In this document: positions 32,858-45,344 of the stretch, one piece after another | How the letters are laid out: each line of letters starts with the position of its first letter | Position numbering within the stretch: position 1 is the first letter of the stretch | From: Microplitis mediator | Lineage: Eukaryota > Arthropoda > Insecta > Hymenoptera > Braconidae | Direction of reading: 5' to 3' | DNA length: 64,000 bases | Assembly (NCBI RefSeq): GCF_029852145.1 | Contig: NC_079977.1 | Span: 12,520,640-12,584,639 of the forward strand | Position numbers and translations under genes: made by a program | The notes under the pieces: generated by a model | What the model saw: only the letters and a program-made list of their open reading frames with translations | What the model was told of the DNA's origin: nothing | Databases searched by the model: none

Positions 32858-34795
32858 TAAATTTTGAAAATAAAAATACAGAAAAAGAAAAAAATGAAAA
32901 GGGAATATAAATTGATTGATGTTCAAAAGTTTATCCGGTGACCAAAATTTACTGTCCTTGCTGCTTGTTTACACCTGTTAACTTTCAATATGTTTCCATT
33001 AATATTCAACGTCACGTCTCACGGATCAACCAAAAAAAGTTTTATCGAAAAAAAATTTTAAATTTTATTTCGTGCCAAAAATTAATTTAAAACTAAAATT
33101 TTTTTAATTTTATTTTAACCTTTTACCAGATTTAATACTAACTCTATGTTATAAAATATTTAAATCAATACCTTTTTGCACGTGGTTAAATTTTATATAA
33201 AATTTTATCTTGAATATATTACAATTTATATTCTGAAGCGCTTTAATTTTCAATGTTAAAATGTATTTTACTTCTTCTGACGTGTTTTATTTTATTTCAG
33301 CAACAATACTATTTTATGTAATAAACTTTATTTACTGGTATTTATTTACTGTTGAATACGTGATGCGTAATAAATTTCGCTTGTCAACAACTTTATAGTT
33401 GCGTCTTTATTCAGAGAAAGACATAAATACTTGTTAACAACTGTTTCCGGTAGGTGGCGTTAGTTATTATATATGACCTTTGAATTTCTTTATTACCAAC
33501 CGTAAGGTTGATGAATTCCTAAGTAGAACTCTGTAATAAATAAATTCAAATTGAAATATTTGCCGCCTTTGCGACTTATCGCCTATTCTGTTTTGGTCTG
33601 GTTTTCTTTATATTTAATAATGCTTAGTCGCGACAATGAGTCATCCCTGGCTGTTCGGGTATATTTGTTGTGTTTATTTTTCTGTTACTAAGCAGATTAT
33701 TATTATGATTTAATATGAATAAAATTTAAGTCTTTATTTTTGGTCTGTTGCTAAGCAAAATTTGAGTCTTATTCTCTCTAGTCTGTATTATAAGTTTTTG
33801 TTTACTTGACTAAATTTTATTTTGAAGCTTATACAAACTCCAAGTCTTTCATTTTTCTGATTTTGTCACTCAATCAATTTTATTTATTTAGCAGAACTTA
33901 TTTCCTGTTTGCTTTAAGATTTTAATCTCTACTGAAATTCTATTGTAACAAAATTTTACATCCAGAATATTCTGGTTTCTACTGGTTTTATTTAGACTTT
34001 TTCTATTTACTTAAATTTTTCTTTGTTAAATCCGGTGATTTTATCTTTCGATTAATATTTTTCAATAAAATGTTTATAATTTTATATTGAATACTTAATT
34101 TTAATACTCTTAATATCTATTTTTATAACATACTTATAACTAATTTTACAATAATTGTCACTGTTATCACTTGTACCAACACTTAACAATATTTTATCTT
34201 ATAAACTATGGTTTTCACTGGTATTAAACAATATGCGTTTTATAATTCCTTTAGAATTTTCCGCTTACTTTGGTTTACTTTCTCCGGGCAAAAAGAAATT
34301 CTTTCGAAAAATAATTCCTAGGTAATTTTTCTTATATTATTTCCGATGTGGAAATTAAAATAAAAATAAAAAATTTTAAACAAAAATAATAATTCAAGTG
34401 AAAAACTTTTTGCACACTTTTTTCTGTTCGATCCCGGGCAAAAAGAAATCCTTAGAGAACATAATCCCGGGTGGTTTTCTTTTAAACAAAAATGTAATTA
34501 ATTTTTTCAAAAAATTAAAAATAAACTAAAAATGAAAAAAATGTTATATTTTTACAGCAAAAAATACAAAAACTAGCGGTGTGCGTTTTCTTTCTGATAA
34601 AACGCCTAAAAAGTCAAGGCTTTAGGAATATTCTGGAACAGTTTTATGTAATTGAACCCGCTTGCTATATGATAATTTTTTTCAGATCTTATTAAATTTT
34701 ATTTCGCAGACTCTACTCGAAATTTTTGTTTTACGTCTGTAAAATCTAATAATACAGTGATTAATTGAATTTATATAATTAAATGATGTACATTT
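32858..34795 (-). other. leader (5' untranslated region) of Gypsy-A
   Basis: About 2.1 kb of non-coding AT-rich DNA lies between the primer-binding repeats and the pogo-like insertion. CCGGGCAAAAAGAAAT occurs twice (34287 and 34436), as part of a ~50-bp direct repeat. 'ctaagcagatta/ctaagcaaaattt' occurs near 33690 and 33755. No protein is seen. Confidence 0.6.
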
Positions 34796-34950
34796 ATGGC
34801 TTAATCAATTAAAACCCGTTGGCGTTATTGCTTATGGCAATGTAATGCAGGCTTAATTAACTGACTAAAACCCGTTTGACGCCATTGTTAATAACAATGG
34901 ACAATAGGCTTAATTAGTTTAGATCAACTAAAACCCGTTGGGCGCCATTG
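34796..34950 (-). repeat. three tandem copies of the primer-binding region
   Basis: The phrase ACTAAAACCCGTTGGGCGCC (- strand: GGCGCCCAACGGGTTTTAGT) next to the 5' LTR is repeated upstream as ACTAAAACCCGTTTGACGCC (34864) and TTAAAACCCGTTGGCGTTAT (34809). The ~60-bp repeats also share 'ggcttaatta'. The copy touching the LTR, - strand TGGCGCCCAACGGG, has the usual form of a Ty3/gypsy primer-binding site. Confidence 0.85.
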
Positions 34951-35637
34951 AAACGGTGGGTTGCCGTTCAAAACTGTAAAAGATGTTGAAACAGCCTTTT
35001 CGTGGGTTTACCCTGGTAACTCAGACCCAATGAGACTCTATTTTATATGGTTTTATAATAAATACTCAAACTGGCCTTACATATCTAGACTAACACTAGT
35101 ACTTAGCCTAAATATCAGTTCGTGGAGATGTCCCTGTTGACCTTGGACTTGGCTGGACCCTTCTGAATACCCCTTCTGGATCGTTGACTGGACGAATGTG
35201 AGCTTAATGTACCTTAGTGATAAAGGCGGGCAGAATAACAGGTGAGTTCACTCAAACACTGGTAGATAATGTTAATTAAGGCTTTATTAAAGGAAAGACT
35301 TAATTATGCCACTTTCACACACACTAGCCGGTCTTATTAATTTATAACCGTAATTAATAAACGGGAGCTTACGCAAATCAACTCAGTGTGATTTGGTTCA
35401 ACCTGAGGTAAATTAAACTAAGTGTTAATTTACTACTAATTAACTAAGTGTAATGCAGCACTACTGGATTGAATGGTAAAAACTGAGTAGAGTATTACTA
35501 GGACTCTAGACTGCCAAACCGTTAAAGCTGTTATTTATTTGATTGCGCTCCATTTTATAGACGTGCCGACGCACCGTCTCATGTGATATTACCTGGGATC
35601 GAGTGATGGCGGAGGCGCACGAACCAACTTTGTAACA
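34949..35637 (-). repeat. 5' LTR of Gypsy-A (689 bp)
   Basis: On the - strand it runs from TGTTACAAAGTTGG to ACCCACCGTTTCA. It matches the 3' LTR closely, apart from the foreign fragment present only there. Small differences (for example Cgta/Tgta near the terminus) show time since insertion. Confidence 0.93.
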
Positions 35638-35779
35638 CTATTTAATTCTCTTAAGAGAATTTAAAAGTATTAAAAATTTCAAAATATGAATTCTCCTTAA
35701 TTCTATTTAATTCTCTAAAGAGAATTAAAAAGGATTCGGTTCATTTTTAATCGTCTTTAATTCTCTTTTTCAACCAGGG

Positions 35780-36292
35780 CAGGGCCTGAGAGAGCAAGTG
35801 CTTGCTGGCCCTTTTTGTAGATAGATTTTGGGTGCGTGAAACTACCCCACTGCCGTCTCAATAGGATTCTACCTGGGGGGCCTCTGACCTGGCCCCGGGT
35901 GACTAAAGAGTGTCAATTAACATATAATTATTCAAATAGATGGCCGTAGGCTCAACTAAGCTTTCGCGTTCAATTTTAAGTCGAACCGCATTGTTACAAT
36001 TTAACATAATTTGTTAGTTTAAATAATTTATTTATTATATGTAATATTACCTCAACCACTAAATATATATAGAACGTTATTCTTTTCCAATGGTTGAAAT
36101 TAATTTCGAAATACAGTGCCACTTTAATACAACTCATCGTTCTAGTCAATTCCACAACAACTTAAAATACTAATTATGCAATAAAACCATAATTCATTCA
36201 ATGTCTTGCGGAAAGTTACAGGAAACTTATAGTCTACTATCGTTTCATGTCTATTTGTCAATTGACAAAACGGAAATTGCAATTAACTATCA
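35780..36292. other. non-coding DNA between the minisatellite element and the 432-residue frame
   Basis: It opens with a GC-richer ~110-bp segment (35780-35905, with CCTGGGGGGCCTCTGACCTG) unlike its surroundings, then AT-rich DNA. No gene is seen. Confidence 0.4.
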
Positions 36293-36300
36293 TATAAAAG
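36293..36300 (+). promoter_or_regulatory. TATA box candidate for the 36375 gene
   Basis: TATAAAAG lies 75-82 bases before the ATG. That gives a plausible start of transcription near 36323-36330 and a short leader. Confidence 0.45.
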
Positions 36301-36374
36301 TTAGATGAATTACTTTTGATATTGGTGAGTGTGATAAAGTTTAACCATTTAAAGTAGCGACAAAGACTGTGTCT

Positions 36375-37673
36375 ATGAAATATCATAAGGAAAAAATGAA
36401 TATCAACGAAACTTCTCGGATCATGTACCAACAAGCTGCATTAAGATCATTTCTTCGCAATGATCATATTGCCCAAAGTTTCATTGAGCAAACGCCAAGC
36501 TATAATATCAAAAGTCTTGAACAGTTATACTTAGTATCTTCGTGTATAAAATCAAAAAAAATGATTATTGAGTTTGTTAAAGTAGCTACAAAACAATTAT
36601 TCATTGCAATTCGTTACAAAATTCCAGGTTTTGAATATTTGAATCCTGAGAATATTGAAACAAGTGTTACAGACGATGAATTAATGCTCCTCATTAACGA
36701 TGCTACGAACATAGCCGATACTTACGCTCCTAACAACAAAAGTATCGTATTTCTAGTGACAAAAAATATCATATTTAACTTAATTGGAGTTAACGCATCT
36801 ACAACTTTGACATCATTGCTTCAAAAAAATCATGGCTACTCATCAGGACATTCGATAACTCGATTAGAATCTCTTGTAAGCGAGAAAGTTCCAGCGACAC
36901 TAGGCAATAATGATTCCATATCGTCATCAACATATGATTCTTTTTCTTCTATTTCATCAACGATTTCAAAACCAGTACCAACATTATCAAACAATATTAT
37001 TTATCCATATGCTTCAACAGATAATCTAACGATTGAAATTCAGTCATCTTCGGCTCCATCAATACCGTTAATAATGACCTATGCCAACACAACAACGTCA
37101 GGATCAATAAATCATGAAACATTAGCAAAGACTTCCATAGTTTCAACGACCGCAGCCTCGTTGTTATTGGTCAAAGATGTAACATCTGGTGTGACTGCAT
37201 CGTCATTGGATATTTCTTCCATTCAAAACAACAATTTATATAAAGAGAAAACGTTTCATGACTTCCATATGATTTCCACACAATTAAATCCTCCTGTATC
37301 TTCACATCAACTGGAATCATACACAGCCTCTCATGAAAACGAAAACATGAGTCCATCGTCAGAAATAGATGATATTTGTGATAATGTTATTGAAGAGCCT
37401 GACAATTCGAAAAACGTTATAATGAACGATCTCGCATGTTCTACCAAGAGAAAAACAATACTTCTTAAGAATATTGAAAATAACACGATAAGTGATGGTA
37501 ATAGCGTTGATTATGAAGGTGATTATGATAGCATTGTAGAAGATGATTTTCATGTAAGGGGCCATGAAGAAGTTGACATTTATAATAGAAACGATACCGT
37601 TAGTTTATCTTCAAACGCTAGTCATCGAGACGAGCTTTTAAATGCTGCAGCTGATAATGATGATAAAGTCTAG
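36375..37673 (+). CDS. unrecognised 432-residue Ser/Thr-rich protein, single exon
   Basis: This is the only long uninterrupted frame with no visible tie to a transposon. The start at ATG 36375 is chosen because it is the first ATG after the TATA-like box; a GTG lies two codons upstream. Residues 1-150 are mixed hydrophobic and charged and probably helical (LRSFLRNDHIAQSFIEQ, KSLEQLYLVSSCIKSKKMI). Residues ~155-290 are Ser/Thr-rich and probably disordered. The C-terminal third is acidic (for example SVDYEGDYDSIVEDDF), with one basic patch CSTKRKTILLKN. There is no signal peptide or membrane helix and only three Cys. AATAAA at 37812 could be the poly(A) signal. I do not recognise the family. 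A host gene, or a gene acquired from a virus or mobile element, are all possible. Open length and TATA box argue that it is real. Confidence 0.55.
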   Translation: MKYHKEKMNINETSRIMYQQAALRSFLRNDHIAQSFIEQTPSYNIKSLEQLYLVSSCIKSKKMIIEFVKVATKQLFIAIRYKIPGFEYLNPENIETSVTDDELMLLINDATNIADTYAPNNKSIVFLVTKNIIFNLIGVNASTTLTSLLQKNHGYSSGHSITRLESLVSEKVPATLGNNDSISSSTYDSFSSISSTISKPVPTLSNNIIYPYASTDNLTIEIQSSSAPSIPLIMTYANTTTSGSINHETLAKTSIVSTTAASLLLVKDVTSGVTASSLDISSIQNNNLYKEKTFHDFHMISTQLNPPVSSHQLESYTASHENENMSPSSEIDDICDNVIEEPDNSKNVIMNDLACSTKRKTILLKNIENNTISDGNSVDYEGDYDSIVEDDFHVRGHEEVDIYNRNDTVSLSSNASHRDELLNAAADNDDKV

Positions 37674-38193
37674 AACTTCTATAACACTTATGAAAAAATT
37701 GAGAAGTAATTTCCTGTTCGTAATAACAAACATTACTTTTCAAATTGTCCGTAAGATCAATGCAGTCAATATCGTTTTGAGGGTTTAGCTTGTGATCCAT
37801 ACTAATACGGGAAATAAATAGCTAGTTTTACCTATTTGTATATCAAAATTTCAACATTCACTATATGATTGAAGCAAAAAATTTTAAACTTGACTATTCA
37901 GTTCATAACTCTTCAGCTTGTGATTTTTCACTTGCATATATTTTGAAATTTTCCAATCCATTTTACAAATCTGATTTTTTCGTAATATATTGCTTCATAT
38001 GAAATATATTTTGTTAACCTGGGAGAAAAGTATAATCAACTATGGAATATACTAACTCTAAAGTTGGGTAATGTTGGATATATTCACAATCACTAAATTT
38101 CAATTAACTACTTTTGTTGGTCAATCCAGACCAATTACTTAGGGGGCAATTTTTGATCCAATAGTTTGTTAATGCTTGATTAAATTATTATAG

Positions 38194-38195
<2 letters not shown>
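37674..38195. other. non-coding DNA downstream of the 432-residue frame
   Basis: Poly(A)-signal-like AATAAA occurs at 37812-37817. Otherwise it is AT-rich without features up to the TA microsatellite. Confidence 0.4.

Positions 38196-38287
<92 letters not shown>
38196..38287. repeat. (TA)n microsatellite
   Basis: This is an uninterrupted TA run directly left of the big palindrome. Matching TA runs follow each of the next elements (41529-41561, 45348-45390, 46797-46840 and 48615-48634). Confidence 0.97.
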
Positions 38288-38290
<3 letters not shown>

Positions 38291-41200
38291 GCAGATCCAT
38301 TAATTCTCGACGAAAGTGTGCGCACTCAGGTCAACGATTTTGATGCCGATTTTTTCCTCAAAAGTACACCTTAAAAAAAGAAGATCCTGAAAATTTGGAC
38401 CCGATATAATCAAATCTGGCCGCTGGAGAATTTTTTGAATTTTTTAAAAAGTCGATTTTTCACTGATTTTCGAATATTTGTATCTCAGCTTCTATATAAC
38501 TTAAAGACTCCTGCCCAACGGCATTTTTCTCAGTAAACTCTCTACTTTTAAGAAAAAAATAAGTATTTGGTCTAAACTCAAATAGGGCTTAGCTGACAGC
38601 CTCTAACTAACGAACTGTTTTGGTTAAATTTTACCTATTTGTAAAACACTAGTATACGTACAGTGTTCGAAGTTGAGGATCGACCAGCAGCTAATTTCTT
38701 CTACTGGGGTATACTTTAGTAGAATCTATGCAATTTTTACTTCATTGCTTCTATTAAATAAAGTTATAGCCATCTGAAACCAATCAAATTTTAAAAAATT
38801 GCAGTTTTCAGATGGCTAGAACTTTTTTCTCGGAACTTCGATTTCCTTCAAACTTTCAGGAAAGTTGCTTTATTATGTTCCTAAAAAGCCCTGAAAATCG
38901 GGGCTAGGGAATCGAGCTTGTATTCAAGTTATGAATTTTTTAATATTGCCAAAATTGCGTTGTTAAATATAATATTTGCTGATAATTTCTTACATACAAT
39001 CAGCGGCGGGTATTCATACCGTACCCGGTTACAAGCGTGCCTTGCAGATCTCTACTATTATCACTCTACCAACATACAACTCTCTTAAATAGATTTCTAT
39101 GCGAAAATATCAATACTAAATATATTTATGTTGCAAAATAATTCTTTGTAAAATTATCTCTATGTAAACTTATTCTATTAAGTATAAATATATGCGAAAA
39201 TAATTCATGTCCAAAATATCTCTATATTATATATCTCTATGAAAATTAAGTCTCTACAAAATTTACTATAATATGACAGAATTAGGTGTTAACATATTTA
39301 TATTATGGAATTTCTCCATAACTATACAACTCTCCTTAATATTTCTCTATTCTGCATATCTCTATGACACAACAATTCTATGAAAAAATTTTTCTATTTA
39401 AAAATTTTTCTATGTTGACAAAAGTCAGTTTCATAAGATCTCTCAGCAAAAAAAAAACTAAGTTTTACGAATGATTTTGTGTCTTACCACCAGCAATCGC
39501 GTGGCGCTACCATAAAATTCCAACAACAATACAATAATAATGATAATGATTTAAGTAATTATAATTTTTTCTTTTTAAATGTCATTAAATTTGAATCCTG
39601 ACTTTGTCAGTATTTTATTATAATTTCATTTGAATCCTGACTTTGTCAATATTTTATTATAATTTCAAATTTAATGACATTTAAAAAGAAAAAATTATAA
39701 TTACTTAAATCATTATCATTATTATTGTATTGTTGTTGGAATTTTATGGTAGCGCCACGCGATTGCTGGTGGTAAGACACAAAATCATTCGTAAAACTTA
39801 GTTTTTTTTTTTGCTGAGAGATCTTATGAAACTGACTTTTGTCAACATAGAAAAATTTTTTCATAGAATTGTTGTGTCATAGAGATATGCAGAATAGAGA
39901 AATATTAAGGAGAGTTGTATAGTTATGGAGAAATTCCATAATATAAATATGTTAACACCTAATTCTGTCATATTATAGTAAATTCTGTAGAGACTTAATT
40001 TTCATAGAGATATATAATATAGAGATATTTTGGACATGAATTATTTTCGCATATATTTATACTTAATAGAATAAGTTTACATAGAGATAATTTTACAGAG
40101 AATTATTTTGCAACATAAATATATTTAGTATTGATATTTTCGCATAGAAATCTATTTAAGAGAGTTGTATGTTGGTAGAGTGATAATAGTAAAGATCTGC
40201 AAGGCACGCTTGTAACCGGGTACGGTATGAATACCCGCCGCTGATTGTATCTATCGAATTATTCATATCTTATAGACAAGTGAATTATTAATATTCTCTG
40301 TAGATAGATATAGCTGCTGTCAGTAACCATTTGAGTAACGTCTCAAGTAAACATTTTACCCTCAAAAGCGCTATCGTTCTTATATTGTTTGAATTTGTTT
40401 CAAAAGTCGCGCTCGGGCTACTCTGTTACTCAATTTATCCGCTTCGTGGCGTGACTGAGGTACCAATGTTATCATACGCTCATGAAAGCATTACAATCTA
40501 CGTTGAAGTTCTCTAGGTATGAAAGTCTACAGTATTTAGAAATTTTTATGTGTTTAATTTGGAGTGTTTAAACTATCAAAACTTGAACCAATGTATAAGT
40601 GTTATATCGGTCAGTCACGCCACGAAGCGGATAAATTGAGTAATAGAGTAGCCCGAGCGCGACTTTTGAAACAAATTCAAACAATATAAGAACGATAGCG
40701 CTTTTGAGGGTAAAATGTTTACTTGAGACGTTACTCAAATGGTTACTGACAGCAGCTATATCTATCAACAGAGAATATTAATAATTCACTTGTCTATAAG
40801 ATATGAATAATTCGATAGATATGTAAGAAATTATCAGCAAATATTATATTTAACAACGCAATTTTGGCAATATTAAAAAATTCATAACTTGAATACAAGC
40901 TCGATTCTCTAGCCCCGATTTTCAGGGCTTTTTAGGAACATAATAAAGCAACTTTCCTGAAAGTTTGAAGGAAATCGAAGTTCCGAGAAAAAAGTTCTAG
41001 CCATCTGAAAACTGCAATTTTTTAAAATTTGATTGGTTTCAGATGGCTATAACTTTATTTAATAGAAGCAATGAAGTAAAAATTGCATAGATTCTACTAA
41101 AGTATACCCCAGTAGAAGAAATTAGCTGCTGGTCGATCCTCAACTTCGAACACTGTACGTATACTAGTGTTTTACAAATAGGTAAAATTTAACCAAAACA

Positions 41201-41525
41201 GTTCGTTAGTTAGAGGCTGTCAGCTAAGCCCTATTTGAGTTTAGACCAAATACTTATTTTTTTCTTAAAAGTAGAGAGTCTACTGAGAAAAATGCCGTTG
41301 GGCAGGAGTCTTTAAGTTATATAGAAGCTGAGATACAAATATTCGAAAATCAGTGAAAAATCGACTTTTTAAAAAATTCAAAAAATTCTCCAGCGGCCAG
41401 ATTTGATTATATCGGGTCCAAATTTTCAGGATCTTCTTTTTTTAAGGTGTACTTTTGAGGAAAAAATCGGCATCAAAATCGTTGACCTGAGTGCGCACAC
41501 TTTCGTCGAGAATTAATGGATCTGC

Positions 41526-41528
<3 letters not shown>
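38288..41528. mobile_element. 3.2-kb palindromic foldback element, TSD TA
   Basis: The left end TGGGCAGATCCATTAATTCT is mirrored by AGAATTAATGGATCTGCCCA. The arms, about 1.3 kb each, remain nearly identical to the centre near 39630. There 'gaatcctgactttgtcaata' is present twice as a short direct repeat. Each arm contains degenerate 'catagagatat' repeats, GGTTACAAGCGTGC and 'agatggctataac' phrases. The right arm is 570 bp longer only because another palindrome (40250-40819) sits in it. No transposase is encoded; arm open frames (for example 39646-39864) are fortuitous. TA flanks both ends, inside a TA tract. Confidence 0.92.
40250..40819. mobile_element. 570-bp palindrome nested in the right arm of the big palindrome, TSD TA
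   Basis: The ends are TCTATCGAATTATTCATATC and GATATGAATAATTCGATAGA, with TA at 40248-40249 and 40820-40821. The uninterrupted left arm (38980-39000) shows the empty site directly, so the boundaries are certain. The arms include 'cttcgtggcgtgactga' and 'aaaagcgctatcgttc'. It is non-coding. Confidence 0.95.
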
Positions 41529-41561
<33 letters not shown>

Positions 41562-41564
<3 letters not shown>

Positions 41565-44504
41565 GACGTTATTTTTTTGGACGAGGCTTGGATTGAGTTG
41601 ACGTCACAAGCACCAACTGATTTTGGGGCATAACCGAGCATGGTAACTCAAGATTTAGAATTTAGCTACAGTAAATTACAATTTTTATACAGTTTTTTTT
41701 GGTGATCGAGATATAGTTTAAGGATAAAATATGGAGTAACGTTTGGCTACAGAAAATTTATATGAGAAATTTATTATGGGATATGGGTTGAGATTAGAGT
41801 CTGGTAAAAGATAAAGTTTGAGTTTTCGAATTTTCAGTTTTTGGTTTATTGAGTGTGTGGAAAAGTCGGAGCAACCGTGGAATGGGGCTCAAGTAATTGC
41901 CACCCGGTTGTATCTGATGTCAGGATGCTTGCCTGACCCTATGAGACTTCCAGGTGGAGTGCAGAGGTCTAGCTGAAATGCTAGCGCTCCAAAATAAGGA
42001 CTATGGCTTAGGAATATGAGATCAGTTTTTGTTATTATGATTGGCAGGACTCAGCGATGGTTTAGTGACCACTATCGCTGTGGAAGCCGCTATTTCTGGT
42101 CATTTTTGGAGTTTTGGGTTTTGTTGGTAGGCCTCAGTGGACAGCTTTGACCAGTGTGCTGCTGAGGGTAACCGTTGGTCACTTAAATTTAAGAATTTTA
42201 GTCTGCGATCTCACCGAAGCCAAGTCCAGGAGAGCGCACACATTGGGATATCCATACTTAATATCGAGTTGAAGTTATGGAGTAAAGTATAGAGAGCCGG
42301 TATAGATGGCGATGATGTTTTTGGTTTGGGGAGTACAGTAGGAGATTCGACTCTGGTCGCTCGAAGCGAGCAGACGTGTCAGGAGTGATGCTTCAGAAAG
42401 CTACAGGTTGGAGTTATCGTTACAGAAGTATTGCTTTAAACAGTGTGAGACGTTACTTGATATTTTATTCATCAGTAATCAGGTATGAAATAATTATTAT
42501 AAATAATTAATCGAGTTTGAGTTAGAATCTTGAGGTATTATGCTACGGTTTTAGTTAAAGAAAAGATGTAAGGTCTGTGAAGATTATGAGAAAGTAGTTA
42601 CAGTTTAGAGTCATGTTCGCGATCTATTGTTAATATTATTTTTATAAAATAATTATAGAGAATATGTTAGTCAGTAAGGTAATTATTGCCTAATTAACGT
42701 CAAAATGAGATCCAGGTATGTTAGTCGTACGATTTTGCTAAAGGAAATATCTAGAGTAATGAATTTGGATTGTGGTTCCCGTTCACCGAGTACTATTTGA
42801 GTATCGGTTGGCTCCAGTTATTTAATTTATTTTAATTAATTATTTTTAATTAATTTAGTTATAAGGTTTTGACGCGCATCATTTAGATGCCAAGTTGCCG
42901 TTCGGATTTACTGGATCGTTGTATTTTTCGGATTCAGTATTTTGTTATAGAGAGTAAGATTATTTGTATTATGTTCTAGTATTTGATTTATTTTATTGTT
43001 AAATAAAAATTGCAAATCCGCTAATAATTTACACGAGTTTGGGATGATTTAACCCGGACCACTCCCTCTCTCCATAAACCTACACACTGAGCGACACCAC
43101 GGCATACCGTAACTCTGTTTTTAGTGCTCCAGTCTCTGTCTTGTTTTGCTATTAAGTTTTGAATTTTACTTCTGCGTGATTTTGATGATAATTCCACAGA
43201 TCAAAAATTATCTAATTTATTTGTGCGTGGTTTTGATGATAATTCCACAGATCAAAAATTATCAAAATTTCCGTAATTTACTGGTTTGGTGATTCCAGTG
43301 ATAAAAATTACCTGGCGCCCTATTAGTATCGAGACTGGAGGCTAAGAACAGAGAACGAAGTTGTAACGCAAAGAATAGCGTATAATTTTTGCGTTATAAT
43401 ATATACATTGTAACATGAGAAAAATTCGACATCGACCCGAGATTTTAAATTATTTGAATATAATTAATAATTACCCGGTGAGCAACTTTTGTTGACATCT
43501 ATAATCACCATTCCGACTTTGACCGAGCAATCAACCCAAAGCATGGATCGTCACGAGAGATCCGGGATAGACGCCGAGCTGAACGCCCACATTTCTTTTT
43601 ATTCGAACAATTCGACCCGACCAAATGAACAATACTCGATTCCGACGTTTAAACAATTTGAATTACGACACTTAAGATCAATTCGAGTTTGATCAACGAA
43701 CAATAAATCGCGACTAATAATTTCGACCAACAATAACTGATTTCGTGAAGAAGTGAACAAGCCGAAGCCTCGGCGCTCAAACTGAAAAAAGTGTGTAACC
43801 GATCTGTTAATAAATAAGTGCAGTGCGTACGTAATAATAATTAATCAAATAATTAATCACGCGTAATAATTATATGGTCGTGCAATTTAACGCGTTACCG
43901 AAATAAAATATTATTTTATATTTTATTTTATTTCGTCCAAGTAATTCTGAGAATTACGGATTATACGTGTCTCTTTTGCAACAACAGTCTTTCGCCTCGC
44001 CGTGTAAGATTACTCTGACGTCACTCGTCAAGTATTTCGTTAATACGTACGCTGTATGTGTCTCTCCGGACAATAAAATTATATTGTTTCTATTTCGTCA
44101 ACCGACTGGTATTTTTTTTTTGAGTACAAACTGCTTTTGTTTTGATCAACTACGATTTTTTTTTTAATAACTTTGTTTATATCGAGTCAAGCCAACCACG
44201 GCATTTATGTTATGTTGTAACCGATAATTTTTGTGAAACCGATCAATTTATTTTGTTTGTTCAATATACGACTGATTACTTTTTTGGGTTAATTCTGATC
44301 AATTATTTTATCGTAATCTTAAGTGCCTGACCTTTCCCCGATCCGCCACCCTGAGCCGGCATTTTCGACAATTGTTTATTGATGATTGTAAAATCACCTG
44401 GCGCCCAACTTCATAATTTTTGAACAAGGTTGCCAAAAATCGTTAGTGTATTCGGATTTCACACCAGTAGATCCCCAGTAGTAAAAAACCCGTTACAACA
44501 TCTA
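41562..44504 (+). mobile_element. LTR-like sequence followed by primer-binding-like sites (remnant)
   Basis: TGTGACGTTA begins immediately after the (TA)n tract, as LTRs do here. TGGCGCCC, the core of Ty3/gypsy primer-binding sites, follows at 43312 and again at 44399. Both are in the same local context, aaaat(t/c)acc-TGGCGCCC. AAACCCGTTACA near 44486-44497 could be an LTR end. The exact end of the LTR is not determined, and no gag or pol is seen. GC content is higher than average, and the stretch 43140-43300 has short direct repeats (TGATGATAATTCCACAGATC twice). It is probably the 5' part of a deleted LTR element. Confidence 0.45.
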
Positions 44505-44506
44505 TA

Positions 44507-45344
44507 TGTGAGGCATTCCATGCCAAATCACCGAGGTTTTGACCAAACCCCCTTAGATTTCGCTGAAACTTTTTTATCATTTTTTATCCTACCAAAGACA
44601 TTTTTCTGAATTTTTTCAGATTTTTTTACCCAACCCAAAAAAAGTTACAAATTTTTGAAAAAAACCGCTTTTTTTTTTAAATTGCTATAACTTTCTCACA
44701 AATTTACCTTTCGGCACTTTTTTTCTTCAAAATTTGTGTTTTTAACTGTCGTTTTCAGAAAAAAATACAAAAAATTTTTCGGAAGTCACGATATATGAAA
44801 TATTTCAGTTTTTTCAATAAAACCGTCATTTTTTCTAAGTCCAAACCCTTCGATTCTCAATTTTTTTGTCTAAAAAAAAACTTCAACCAAGTCAGTATAT
44901 AACCCCGCTATTCCCATTTTGTGCCGGCTTTCCTTAATAGTTTTTTTTTTTTTTCGTTTGAAAATAAAAAAATTTTTATATTTGGCTTATTTTTTATGAG
45001 TGCGCTGAAATTTTTTTGGATTGTTTTTAAAAGCTCAGAAGTTCAATAAAATTGGACAAAACCACCGTAAAGTGTATGAGGGGTAAGGATTGATTTTTTC
45101 GGAAAACTACATTTAAAAACACAAATTTTGAAAAAAAAAGTGACGAAAGGTTCATTTTTGAGAAAGTTATAGTAAATAAAAAAGAGCGATTTTTTTCAAA
45201 AATTCGTAACTTTTTTTTGGGTTGGGTAAAAAAATCTGAGAAAAATTCAGAAAAACGTCTTTGGTAGGGTTAAAAATGATAAAAAAGTTTCAGCGAAATC
45301 TAAGGGTGTCGGGTACAAACCTCGGTGATTTGACATGGAATGCC

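Larger units (their letters stand above)
21452..35637 (-). mobile_element. Gypsy-A: complete but inactive Ty3/gypsy retrotransposon, TSD CTAT
   Basis: Two LTRs in the same orientation bound it (3' LTR 21452-22513, 5' LTR 34949-35637). CTAT is duplicated at 21448-21451 and 35638-35641, and the flanks are contiguous minisatellite. On the - strand the order is 5' LTR, triplicated primer-binding region, leader, gag, pol (PR, RT, RNase H, IN), ORF3, polypurine tract (AAGGAGGGTGG), 3' LTR. A 3.3-kb pogo-like element is inserted in the leader. Stops, frameshifts and an integrase deletion inactivate it. The structure is complete, so it is a good reference for this family. Confidence 0.93.
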
